Part shown: piece after piece, positions 42,869-50,587 of the stretch
Position numbering within the stretch: position 1 is the stretch's first letter
Layout of the letters: every line of letters starts with the position of its first letter
Assembly (NCBI GenBank): GCA_964405975.1
Contig: CAYOPW010000005.1
Coordinates: 1 to 64,000, forward strand
Source: Hyphomicrobium_A sp964405975
GTDB taxonomy: Bacteria; Pseudomonadota; Alphaproteobacteria; Rhizobiales; Hyphomicrobiaceae
Direction of reading: 5' to 3'
DNA: 64,000 nt
The notes under the pieces: model-generated
Told to the model about the DNA's origin: nothing
Databases searched by the model: none
The model's input: the letters and a program-made list of their open reading frames with translations, nothing else
Made by a program: the position numbers and the translations under genes

Positions 42869-43279
42869 ATGATGCCGCAGGGCATTCTTGAAACCATACT
42901 CTATGCGCGGGACCTCGTCGCGATCGAGGATTTCTGCCGGGGCGTGCTCGGAATGGAGCCATACGCGAAGATGGAAGGGCGCCAGGTCTTTTATAAGTGC
43001 GGCGACCAGATGCTGCTTTACTTCAATCCAAACGCAACCGAAGTACCCCCAGCGCCGCAGGCTCGGCTTCCCGTCCCGCCGCACGGCGCACGCGGACCCG
43101 GCCATGTGTGTTTTCGTGCAAGCGCAATGGAAATTGATACCTGGCGTGAGCAGCTCGAAAACAATGGAATCGCAATCGAAGCTGACTTCGAATGGCCTGG
43201 CGGCGGCCGCTCGATCTACTTCCGAGATCCCGCTGGCAACTGCCTGGAATTCGCCGAGCCAAGGATTTGGGGACTTTGA
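42869..43279 (+). CDS. VOC-fold protein, glyoxalase/bleomycin-resistance superfamily
   Basis: A 136-residue protein with two beta-alpha-beta-beta-beta modules: ETILYARDLVAIEDFCRGVL, QVFYKCGDQMLLYFNP, GPGHVCFRAS and IYFRDPAGNCLEFAEPRIWG. His in GPGHVCF and Glu in LEFAEP could bind metal. The substrate is unknown; it is too divergent to call glyoxalase I. Two adjacent ATG codons are possible starts. The stop is two bases before the rdgB start, and the gene begins 32 bases after rph. Confidence 0.8.
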   Translation: MMPQGILETILYARDLVAIEDFCRGVLGMEPYAKMEGRQVFYKCGDQMLLYFNPNATEVPPAPQARLPVPPHGARGPGHVCFRASAMEIDTWREQLENNGIAIEADFEWPGGGRSIYFRDPAGNCLEFAEPRIWGL

Positions 43280-43281
43280 CG

Positions 43282-43905
43282 ATGCGGCGATTGAAGCGCG
43301 GCGACCAGCTGGTGGTCGCCAGCCACAACCCCGGCAAGATCTGGGAGATCAATCAGCTACTTGCACCATATGGCCTGGATGCGGTGGCGGCGACCGACCT
43401 CGGACTGACCGAGCCTAACGAGCCCGAGTCCACGTTTGAAGGCAATGCCCGCCACAAAGCCACGAATGCCGCCAAAGGGTCTGCAATGCCGTCGCTCGCC
43501 GACGACTCGGGGTTGGAGATCGCCGCGCTCAATGGTGCGCCGGGCATTTATTCGGCGCGCTGGGCCGGGCCGAACAAAGACTTTTCCATTGCTATGCGGC
43601 GTGTGCATGATGAATTGAGTGAGCGCGGCGCTTGGAATGGCGCGAGCCCACGCGCCAACTTTATTTCTGTACTGTGCCTAGCGTGGCCGGACGGAACGGC
43701 CCAGTTTTTTGAGGGAAAGGTCGACGGGCACCTCGTATGGCCGCCGCGCGGCACGAATGGATTTGGTTATGATCCGATATTCATTGCTGACGGCCAAGAT
43801 CTGACCTTTGGCGAAATGGAGCCTGCGAAGAAGTATGCAATCTCGCACCGCACCCGCGCCTTTGACGTCTTCAAGTACACCTGCCTCGATGCCAAGTCAG
43901 ACTGA
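43282..43905 (+). CDS. rdgB: Non-canonical purine NTP pyrophosphatase (dITP/XTP)
   Basis: Removes dITP, ITP and XTP from the nucleotide pool. The 207-residue protein has VVASHNPGKIWEINQLLAPY, the substrate segment ESTFEGNARHKATNAA, the metal-binding SLADDSGLEIAALNGAPGIY, and GTNGFGYDPIFI with SHRTRAF near the end. All are family hallmarks. The ATG at 43282 agrees with the family. It overlaps hemW by 17 bases, indicating coupling. Confidence 0.96.
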   Translation: MRRLKRGDQLVVASHNPGKIWEINQLLAPYGLDAVAATDLGLTEPNEPESTFEGNARHKATNAAKGSAMPSLADDSGLEIAALNGAPGIYSARWAGPNKDFSIAMRRVHDELSERGAWNGASPRANFISVLCLAWPDGTAQFFEGKVDGHLVWPPRGTNGFGYDPIFIADGQDLTFGEMEPAKKYAISHRTRAFDVFKYTCLDAKSD

Positions 43906-45118
43906 CGATCCAGGCTTTGGCGTCTATGTGCACTGGCCATTCTGTGCGCAGAAATGTCCCTATTGTGACTTCAATAGCCATGTGCGGTTTGGCGGAATCG
44001 ATGAAGATCGCTTCCTTGCTGCTTTTCTTCGCGAGCTCGACGACACGGCTGGCCTCATTGGTCCGCGGAATGTGGAGAGTGTGTTTTTCGGCGGCGGCAC
44101 GCCATCCTTGATGGAAGCGCGTACTGTTGGTGCGATTCTTGAACACATCAGCAACGTATGGGCCGTCAATCAAAACACTGAGATCACGCTGGAAGCCAAC
44201 CCCGGCAGCGTTGAGGCTGGCCGCTTCCGCGGCTATCGGGAGGCTGGTGTTAATCGCGTCTCGCTCGGCGTTCAATCGCTACGTGATGATGTGCTGAGAT
44301 CGCTTGGGCGAATTCACACGGTTGCCGAAGCGAAGACAGCGATCGAAATTGCGCGCACAACCTTTGAACGCTTTTCCTTCGATCTCATCTATGCGCGCCC
44401 TGGGCAGGACGCCGCCGCATGGGCGCCTGAATTGCGCGAAGCACTTTGTCTGGCGGGCGGACACCTCTCACTCTATCAATTGACCATCGAGCCGGAGACG
44501 CCGTTTGCTGCGTTGCATGCAGCGGGTAAACTACACGTGCCTGACGGCGATGAGGCGCTGGCGCTATACGATGTCACGCAAGAGCTGACCGATGCCGCCG
44601 GGCTTCCCGCCTATGAGATCTCAAATCATGCCGCACCTGGCGAAGAAAGCCGGCACAACCTGATTTACTGGCGTACCGGCGAGTATGCGGGGGTGGGACC
44701 TGGGGCGCACGGGCGCCTCAGAATGTCTGGTACGCGACACGCGACGAGCGCGGAGCCCAACCCTGAGCGTTGGGTTGAACTGGTTGAACGCGATGGGCAT
44801 GGACGGCTTCAAGCTGTCCCGTTGTCGGCCGCGGAAACGAGCGACGAGATGCTCTTGATGGGACTACGACTGACCGAAGGCGTCGATCTCGACCGGCTCG
44901 CTCGCGAAGGCGGGGCTAGGCCAACGGCAGCAGCGATTGCGGAACTCTCGGAACTTGGGCTCGTGGAGGCCATTCCTGGTCCGGTGGGATCCTGGCGCTT
45001 ATGCGCGACACGACAGGGCCGCTTTGTTCTCAATGAGATCGTGCTGAGGTTGTCCATGAGCTTTGCCGGCTGTGAGGGCAGGCAATCGCCGATGGACTTT
45101 CGCCCCGTAGCCGACTAA
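43889..45118 (+). CDS. hemW: HemW-type radical SAM protein (heme chaperone)
   Basis: A 409-residue radical-SAM protein with HWPFCAQKCPYCDFNSH, Cys19, Cys23 and Cys26 being the [4Fe-4S] ligands, VFFGGGTPSLME, and VSLGVQSLRDDVLRSLGRIH. It resembles coproporphyrinogen III dehydrogenase (HemN) but belongs to the HemW branch, known to bind and deliver heme rather than make porphyrin. The ATG at 43889 is the only start fitting the family and lies inside the end of rdgB. It closes the rph-VOC-rdgB-hemW run. Confidence 0.9.
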   Translation: MPSQTDDPGFGVYVHWPFCAQKCPYCDFNSHVRFGGIDEDRFLAAFLRELDDTAGLIGPRNVESVFFGGGTPSLMEARTVGAILEHISNVWAVNQNTEITLEANPGSVEAGRFRGYREAGVNRVSLGVQSLRDDVLRSLGRIHTVAEAKTAIEIARTTFERFSFDLIYARPGQDAAAWAPELREALCLAGGHLSLYQLTIEPETPFAALHAAGKLHVPDGDEALALYDVTQELTDAAGLPAYEISNHAAPGEESRHNLIYWRTGEYAGVGPGAHGRLRMSGTRHATSAEPNPERWVELVERDGHGRLQAVPLSAAETSDEMLLMGLRLTEGVDLDRLAREGGARPTAAAIAELSELGLVEAIPGPVGSWRLCATRQGRFVLNEIVLRLSMSFAGCEGRQSPMDFRPVAD

Positions 45119-45130
45119 GCACGCCCCGTC

Positions 45131-45712
45131 ATGTTGCGACGTCTCTACGATTGGACGATGAACGCGGCGGCGCACCGGCATGCGCCCGCCGCGCTGTTTG
45201 GCGTTTCCTTTGCCGAAAGCTCTTTTTTTCCCATTCCGCCCGATGTGATGCTCGTGCCAATGGTGCTGGCTCAGCGCGAAAAGGCCTGGCGGTTTGCAAC
45301 AATCGCCACAGTCGCCTCTGTCATTGGCGGCGTCTTTGGCTATGCCATTGGTTACTTTGTGTTCGAGTACGTAGGAGCGCCAATACTCAACTTCTATGGG
45401 ATGACGGAGGCGTTTGACCGGTTCGCTGCCCGCTACAATGAGTATGGCGCCTGGATCGTGTTCATCGCTGGGGTGACACCGTTCCCCTATAAGGTCATCA
45501 CGATTGCCAGCGGCGCCACCCAGTTGAACTTTTTTGTTTTCATGATTTCCAGTTTACTAGCGCGGGGCTTGCGCTTTTTTCTAGTGGCGGGACTGCTGTA
45601 TTGGTTTGGCCCTCCTGTGCGCGCCTTCATCGAGCAGCGTCTCGGCCTCGTTACCACCATCTTTACGTTGCTCTTGGTCGGCGGGTTCATTGTGATCAAG
45701 TATCTGATCTAG
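45131..45712 (+). CDS. YqaA/DedA-type VTT-domain membrane protein
   Basis: A 193-residue inner-membrane protein with four to five helices. ALFGVSFAESSFFPIPPDVM, VIGGVFGYAIGYFVFEYVGA and IVFIAGVTPFPYKVITIASG are the marks of the VTT/SNARE-associated (DedA) fold in its YqaA branch. DedA proteins are linked to lipid carrier (undecaprenyl phosphate) recycling and proton-dependent transport; whether this branch does so is unknown. It begins 12 bases after hemW, so is likely cotranscribed. Confidence 0.85.
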   Translation: MLRRLYDWTMNAAAHRHAPAALFGVSFAESSFFPIPPDVMLVPMVLAQREKAWRFATIATVASVIGGVFGYAIGYFVFEYVGAPILNFYGMTEAFDRFAARYNEYGAWIVFIAGVTPFPYKVITIASGATQLNFFVFMISSLLARGLRFFLVAGLLYWFGPPVRAFIEQRLGLVTTIFTLLLVGGFIVIKYLI

Positions 45713-45740
45713 GTTAGCGACAAGGACAAAAGCGCTTCGC

Positions 45741-46262
45741 ATGGCGATTGCCGAAACAGATGAAACGGCTCGTACTGCCTACAAAGCCGGTGCCTTGGCC
45801 CTTGTCATTTCTATTGGGGCGATTCTCGCCGCGCTGGCGTTTGAGTACATCGGCGGCTACGCGCCCTGTCCGCTCTGTCTGCAGCAGCGCTATGCCTACT
45901 ATGTGGGCGTGCCACTACTCTTCCTCGCGCTTATTTTCGTCAGCTCCGGCCATCGCTACCCAGCCGGTCTAATCTTTCTATTCGTATCACTGGCATTCCT
46001 GGCGAACGCCGGGCTTGGTGCCTATCATGCTGGCGCGGAGTGGGGGTTCTGGCCAGGCCCTGACTCATGTGCCGGTGCCCAGGAAATTGCGACGTCGGCG
46101 GGTGGGCTTCTCGAATCGCTGTCCCGCACCACCGTTATCCGTTGTGACGAGGCGGCTTGGCGCTTTGCTGGCCTATCGTTTGCGGGCTGGAACGTCGTGG
46201 CGTCACTCATCGTGTTCGGTGCAAGCCTGCGTGCCGCAGCCGACTCGGTGCCTACAGATTAG
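45741..46262 (+). CDS. dsbB: Disulfide bond formation protein DsbB
   Basis: Inner-membrane oxidase that reoxidises DsbA, passing electrons to quinone. The 173-residue protein has four helices and the first redox pair CPLC in GGYAPCPLCLQQRYAYY, with a later periplasmic Cys in GPDSCAG and another in VIRCDEA forming the second pair. Length is normal. A 28-base gap separates it from the VTT gene. Two DnaA-like sites follow the stop. Confidence 0.9.
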   Translation: MAIAETDETARTAYKAGALALVISIGAILAALAFEYIGGYAPCPLCLQQRYAYYVGVPLLFLALIFVSSGHRYPAGLIFLFVSLAFLANAGLGAYHAGAEWGFWPGPDSCAGAQEIATSAGGLLESLSRTTVIRCDEAAWRFAGLSFAGWNVVASLIVFGASLRAAADSVPTD

Positions 46263-46273
46263 CTGGAATTTAG

Positions 46274-46293
46274 TTCTCCACAGCTTATCCACA
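46274..46293 (+). promoter_or_regulatory. Two adjacent DnaA-box-like sequences
   Basis: TTCTCCACA at 46274-46282 and the perfect consensus TTATCCACA at 46285-46293 lie 11 bases apart (start to start), 12 bases after the dsbB stop. A single box can be chance; a close pair is less likely. No AT-rich unwinding element or origin-linked genes are near, so this is not called an origin. Confidence 0.4.
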
Positions 46294-46403
46294 GGGCCAA
46301 TTCGGTATTTGCCCGACTCCTACCCCGTTCAGCAACTGTCAAGCAAAATACCGCTGGGTGGCCATCAGTGTGCCACGCGGTTGTCAAAAAGGAACGGTCT
46401 ATT

Positions 46404-46448
46404 CCCCCTCGTTCGCGGAACACTTTGCGAACCCGTCAACTGAGGGGG
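46404..46448 (+). other. Strong foldback structure
   Basis: CCCCCTC at 46404-46410 pairs with GAGGGGG at 46442-46448, enclosing an inner stem TTCGC (46412-46416) with GCGAA (46427-46431). No T-run follows, so it is not a simple terminator. It could be part of an untranslated RNA or an imperfect protein-binding site. Confidence 0.4.
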
Positions 46449-47247
46449 GACGGTTAGTGATAAGCGTATTGCGTAACCGCCGGCGTTCGGCGTTGCCCTT
46501 GTATGAGTTGTCCCGCAGCGTATCGCGGTTGGGCACGTCGGTAACGACGGGAACCCCCGCGTCCGAGTTCGTTGCGTCACGTGTTCTGCGACATTCGTCC
46601 GTACAGCGTAACCAAGAATGTTCCTTGCGTTCTGTAACGTTGCGTATGGTTGCGTTCGCGTATCGACAAACTCCCCGCAGCACGCTGAAGCGCGTGTTCG
46701 TGGAACTAAGGCGAACTGCTCGGAGGAGAACGTCTAGGCGTATTTTCGAGCGGTTCGCCAGCCAGGGCCGCGTTTCAGGCCCAGAGTCAGTCCAAGTCTC
46801 GCGTTCCCAGTTGCGTATCGCGTTAGACCCAAGTGCCGGCCAGCAGGCTGTGTGCTCGAGAAGTCGCAGGTCTAAGTTCGTTCGGCATTGAGCCGCGTTT
46901 TATGAGTCGTGTGAGGTCTGTTGTGACATTGCAGTCGTACGAGTGGCGTTCACTGCCTGACGTGGTGGCTTCAGTGCTGAATTCCATCCAGCGCACATCC
47001 CCCGCGACGGAAAAAATACCAGCTGAGGTCCACAAGGTCAGGTGAATTGAGATGAGTTTGGAAGGTGAGAGCCCTTCCTGTGAGATGGCAAGCACATGGA
47101 GTGTTGGAGCCAAGCCTCCTAAAGGCATTACGTGACAGGGTTCTGCGTAGTGATGTCAGTGCGCTCTGTGTGCTTGCCGCCTGTCCCCACCGGGGCGGGT
47201 ATGGCCGGCATCGTCCGGCCGCGTAACAAAACCGAAGAGGTGTTTTG

Positions 47248-47463
47248 ATGAGCCCCCGTCACGTCAATCCTGTTCAGTGGTATCAGGCGATGGGATATGC
47301 GCGCCAATCGTGCGCGCGCGTCTTCCGCGATGGTGGCACGCCTTTGGACGCCATGCGCGCGTTCGAAGTCCGTGAAGACGAACGAGCATCAAACGACTGG
47401 GGCAAGGCGGTGGAGATCATCGCCGAGATTCTTTGCGCGCAGACCGTGAAACGAGCGGCCTGA
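47248..47463 (+). CDS. Small hypothetical protein
   Basis: A 71-residue protein, MSPRHVNPVQWYQAMGYARQ at the start and a helical remainder (DAMRAFEVREDERASN, WGKAVEIIAEILCAQ). AGAGGTG seven bases before the ATG is a good ribosome site, and a strong terminator follows 39 bases after the stop, so it appears to be a real single-gene unit. It has no membrane segment and no motif I recognise. Confidence 0.65.
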   Translation: MSPRHVNPVQWYQAMGYARQSCARVFRDGGTPLDAMRAFEVREDERASNDWGKAVEIIAEILCAQTVKRAA

Positions 47464-47502
47464 GTCTGGCTCACACGATTCGTTTCGCATTAGGAGGGAA
47501 TT

Positions 47503-47530
47503 GCCCCGGCCTGTTCGCCGGGGCCTTTTT
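47503..47530 (+). terminator. Rho-independent terminator
   Basis: GCCCCGGC at 47503-47510 pairs perfectly with GCCGGGGC at 47517-47524 around a six-base loop, followed by CTTTTTG. This is a textbook terminator for the small gene at 47248. The convergent HNH gene ends 37 bases further on. Confidence 0.85.
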
Positions 47531-47566
47531 GTTGCGAGGTCGGGCGAGTCGATCGGGCCGAGCAGC

Positions 47567-48127
47567 TTACGGCTCCAGTTCGGTATCCCAATAGAGATAG
47601 TCGAGCCAGCTATCGTGAAGATAGTTCGGCGGGAAGAGACGCCCGTTGCGATGCAGCTCGAAGACCGTAGGGCGATAGGGCAGCTGCTTTGGATGCATGT
47701 CCGCTTCGTAGGGCATTGCGCCGCCTTTTTCCAAGTTGCAGGGCGCACACGCGGTGACGACGTTGTCCCAGCGAGTCTGACCGCCTTGCGAGCGGGGGAC
47801 AAGATGGTCGAAGGTCAGGTCGTTCTTGTCGCCGCAATACTGGCAGGAAAAGCGATCGCGCAGGAACACGTTGAATCGCGTGAATGCAGGAAAGAGCGCA
47901 GGCTTCACATAGGTTTTGAGGGAGACAACGCTGGGCAGCCGCATCTCGAAGCTGGGGCTACGCACGTAGCGGTCATATTCCGAAACGATGTTGACGCGAT
48001 CGAGAAAGACGGCCTTCACCGATTCTTGCCAGCTCCAGAGCGACAACGGATAGTAGCTCAGCGGCCGGAAATCGGCGTTCAGGACAAGGGCCGGAAATGA
48101 GTCCGGAATGGCGGCGTGCGCATTCAC
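47567..48127 (-). CDS. HNH endonuclease family protein
   Basis: A 186-residue protein with an HNH domain: FSCQYCGDKNDLTFDHLVPR, SQGGQTRWDNVVTACAPCNL. The two CxxC pairs bind structural zinc; His in the FDHLVPR motif is catalytic. The N-terminal half (ALVLNADFRPLSYYPLSLWS, FLDRVNIVSEYDRYVRSPSF) is a conserved alphaproteobacterial form of unknown biological role. I chose the GTG at 48127; there is no ATG at a suitable position, and upstream sequence overlaps the glycosylase gene. Confidence 0.8.
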   Translation of the reverse strand: MNAHAAIPDSFPALVLNADFRPLSYYPLSLWSWQESVKAVFLDRVNIVSEYDRYVRSPSFEMRLPSVVSLKTYVKPALFPAFTRFNVFLRDRFSCQYCGDKNDLTFDHLVPRSQGGQTRWDNVVTACAPCNLEKGGAMPYEADMHPKQLPYRPTVFELHRNGRLFPPNYLHDSWLDYLYWDTELEP

Positions 48128-48204
48128 GTTTCTAGCGTCCTGCGGTTTCTCGTAATCGAATCGCTTTCCCCCAAACACTTCGGCCGGGATACTAACCGTG
48201 CGTA

Positions 48205-48945
48205 TCAACTCTGTGAAGGTCTCGACCGGTTGATGCCACGGGCTGCCGCCTGCACCCGCCCGCCTGCTGAATTCACAGTAATTCTGGTATCTTCTGACGC
48301 CTTTCCAAGCCCCGCCCGCAGCATATAGATGTTCCATAGCATCCGAGCGGCCACACCCCGCCAAGGGCGCCAACGCTCCGCGATGGCGAGAAGCTCTTCG
48401 CGGGAAGGGCGCTCCTCAAGGCCGAGGACATTTCGGGTTGCTATCTGCAACGCAAGATCACCGGCCGCAAATGCATCCGCTCGACCAACGCAGAAGAGAA
48501 GAAAAATATCGGCCGTCCACGGGCCGATTCCATGTACGGCGGTGAGTGCCTCATGAACGGCGCCCTCCGGTTCAGCGGCGAGCTTTTTCAGATTGAGCCC
48601 GTTTTCGACGGCCTTGGCGAAGGCACGCAAGGTTCGCACCTTGGCTCGGGACAACCCGGCTGCGCTCAGTTGCTTTTCCGTGAGCGTTGATACGGTGGCT
48701 GCCTCCATTGGCTGGACGGCAATGCTCACTCGGCGCCAAATCGCCTCAGCGCTTGCGATGGACAACTGCTGTCCAACGATGATGCGCGCCAGTCCTTCAA
48801 AGCCCGGCGCGTAGCGGCGCAATGGCGGATCGCCCGCTTGATCGTGTGCGCGACGCATATGAGTGCAGTTGCGCCGCAGAACGCGCACGCCTGCGCGTAT
48901 GTCAGCGTCAGTTCGGATAATCCGCGACTCATTGGTACGCTTCAT
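48205..48945 (-). CDS. AlkA-type DNA-3-methyladenine glycosylase
   Basis: A 246-residue base-excision-repair enzyme removing alkylated purines. It has a helix-hairpin-helix (LTAVHGIGPWTADIFLLFCV) and the catalytic Asp163 in AFAAGDLALQ, with IIVGQQLSIASAEAIWRR in the helical core. The N-terminal TBP-like domain of E. coli AlkA is reduced, as in the shorter AlkA-like family. The ATG at 48945 is the first fitting start. It lies upstream of the HNH gene and divergent from the 49049 gene. Confidence 0.9.
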   Translation of the reverse strand: MKRTNESRIIRTDADIRAGVRVLRRNCTHMRRAHDQAGDPPLRRYAPGFEGLARIIVGQQLSIASAEAIWRRVSIAVQPMEAATVSTLTEKQLSAAGLSRAKVRTLRAFAKAVENGLNLKKLAAEPEGAVHEALTAVHGIGPWTADIFLLFCVGRADAFAAGDLALQIATRNVLGLEERPSREELLAIAERWRPWRGVAARMLWNIYMLRAGLGKASEDTRITVNSAGGRVQAAARGINRSRPSQS

Positions 48946-49048
48946 ATGCGGACCTGCGACTAAACTCTTCCGTCTTCGCAGGTTGAAGAGTAGAATGATG
49001 TCATAGACATTTATAGTGTTTCGGCCTCCGCGGCGGGAGTGCGAAGCT

Positions 49049-49585
49049 ATGATGCGCGGCAGTGCGAGGCGTGCCGCAATTGGTGCGTTGATTGTGTTGG
49101 TTCTTGGGTCTGCGAACGCGGCGGTCGCCGCGAGTAAGAAGTTCGGAGAGTGGGCGACGCTGCGCAATGAGCGCCACGGTTTCCTCATCACTTATCCTGT
49201 CAAAGTCTTTCCGCAACAAGCCCAGCAGACCACGGACGAGGGCCGCGTATTCTATTCTAATGATGGCCGCGCACAGCTTCTTGTTGGAGCTTTTGCGAAC
49301 GAGCACGCAACGACACTGCGTGCCTACCGAAGGTTCTTGCTTAAGGAAAATTACGCCGGAGCCGATATCGATTACGCGCCGGTGCGCAAACGCTGGTTTA
49401 TTCTCTCGGGCACAATTGGAGACGAAATCTTCTACCAGCGCGTCAATTTCTCCTGCGGCGGGCGGCTCATCAACAGTTGGGCCATGATCTATCCCAAAGC
49501 GGAGAACCGATTTTACGACCGCGTGGTAGAGGCCATCGCACCTACCTACAAGCCGGGTACGGGCGGCTCTGGTAATTGCCGGTAA
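49049..49585 (+). CDS. Exported protein of unknown function
   Basis: A 178-residue protein with a signal peptide (RRAAIGALIVLVLGSANAAV, cleavage near AASKK). The mature part has beta-rich segments FLITYPVKVFPQQAQQTTDE, AQLLVGAFANEHATTLRAY, and WFILSGTIGDEIFYQRVNFS with one Cys (FSCGG). It resembles small conserved periplasmic proteins of Rhizobiales, but I do not recognise a named domain. Two adjacent ATGs are possible starts after GGGAG. gluQ starts 22 bases after its stop, so they are likely cotranscribed. Confidence 0.65.
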   Translation: MMRGSARRAAIGALIVLVLGSANAAVAASKKFGEWATLRNERHGFLITYPVKVFPQQAQQTTDEGRVFYSNDGRAQLLVGAFANEHATTLRAYRRFLLKENYAGADIDYAPVRKRWFILSGTIGDEIFYQRVNFSCGGRLINSWAMIYPKAENRFYDRVVEAIAPTYKPGTGGSGNCR

Positions 49586-49607
49586 GTTGGGGCACATCCT
49601 CGCGATC

Positions 49608-50477
49608 ATGACACCATCACCGGTTCTGCGATTTGCCCCAAGCCCCAACGGGCCGCTTCACCTCGGCCATGCGCTGTCTGCCCTCGTCTGCTCCGAAGTT
49701 GCCGATCGATTGGGCGGAAAGCTGCTGCTGCGCATCGAGGACATCGATGTTGCGCGGTGCCGGGAGGAGCACGTTGCGGGAATCTTGGAGGATCTGGCAT
49801 GGCTCGGCGTCAGTTGGGACGGGCCGGTGCTGCGCCAATCGCAACACTTCGATGTCTACAGTGAAGCCGCACATTCGCTTGAGAGCCAGGGGCTGTTGTA
49901 TCCCTGCTTTGCGTCGCGCTCGGAGATTTTTGAGGCGGCTGAGAAGGGTGCTCTCGATCCCGACGGTGCCCCGCTTTACCCAGGTTTGCACAAGTCTCTT
50001 TCGAAGAGCGAGATCGAAGAGCGTATCCGTGAAAGGCAGCCATTTGCTTTGCGGCTCGACATGGACCGCGCGCTTGAAGCAACCAAACATCGGTTGAGCG
50101 ACAGGCCACTCACCTTCACAGAGTTTGATGAGGAGGGGCGTCCGAAGACGATAGAGGCACGGCCCGAACGGTGGGGGGATGCGGTGATCCTGCGCAAAGA
50201 TGTGCCCGCCAGCTACCACCTCGCCGTGGTGGTTGACGATGCCCGCCAGGGGGTGACCCACGTCACGAGGGGCAAAGACCTATTCGACGCGACGGGTCTT
50301 CATCGCCTCCTACAGGTCCTGCTGGGGTTGCAAGAACCGCTTTATCATCATCATCGCTTGCTCACCGATAAGGAAGGCCGCAAGCTCTCCAAGAGCGCAG
50401 GGGACACAGCATTAACCAATTTGAGGGCCAACGGTGTCTCAGGGTGCGACGTTCGTCACCTTGTTGGTTTAGGTTAA
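49608..50477 (+). CDS. gluQ: Glutamyl-Q tRNA(Asp) synthetase
   Basis: Attaches glutamate to queuosine-34 of tRNA(Asp). The 289-residue protein resembles the catalytic half of glutamyl-tRNA synthetase: LRFAPSPNGPLHLGHALSAL with the HxGH motif, LLRIEDIDVARCREEHVAGI, and KLSKS in EGRKLSKSAGDTAL. The anticodon-binding domain is missing, which separates it from GltX. The zinc ligands of E. coli GluQ are not clearly present, but I did not align them. The start is at 49608. Confidence 0.93.
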   Translation: MTPSPVLRFAPSPNGPLHLGHALSALVCSEVADRLGGKLLLRIEDIDVARCREEHVAGILEDLAWLGVSWDGPVLRQSQHFDVYSEAAHSLESQGLLYPCFASRSEIFEAAEKGALDPDGAPLYPGLHKSLSKSEIEERIRERQPFALRLDMDRALEATKHRLSDRPLTFTEFDEEGRPKTIEARPERWGDAVILRKDVPASYHLAVVVDDARQGVTHVTRGKDLFDATGLHRLLQVLLGLQEPLYHHHRLLTDKEGRKLSKSAGDTALTNLRANGVSGCDVRHLVGLG

Positions 50478-50587
50478 CGCCAAGAACAATGCGCATACTT
50501 CGATATCGGCTGTGGTTTTTAAGCTCTTGTGCGCGCCAAATGCAGGCTATAGGGAGGATAGAGCCGGGGTATCGGGGCGAGTAACGC

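Larger units (their letters stand above)
46263..47247. other. About 1 kb region without a convincing gene
   Basis: No reading here has the codon use or motifs of a real gene; the longest (177 codons, plus strand, from a GTG at 46358) is Arg/Ser-rich and matches nothing known to me. The stretch contains two DnaA-box-like sites just after dsbB, a foldback at 46404-46448, one LexA-box-like match at 46418-46432 that may be chance, and many copies of short GCGT words. A GGCCGG/CCGGCC hairpin at 47203-47220 lies 27 bases before the small gene at 47248. A structured RNA or regulatory region is possible. Confidence 0.5.

Noticed and set aside
46274..46293. Chromosome origin of replication
   Set aside because: Only two DnaA-like boxes; no AT-rich unwinding region and none of the genes that flank alphaproteobacterial origins.
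46418..46432. LexA-box-like GAAC-N7-GAAC as a true SOS site
   Set aside because: One or two such matches are expected by chance in 64 kb, and no gene starts close downstream.
46358..46891. 177-codon open reading in the 46-47 kb region as a gene
   Set aside because: It starts with GTG without a ribosome site, is very rich in Arg and Ser, and has no motif; the region is probably non-coding.
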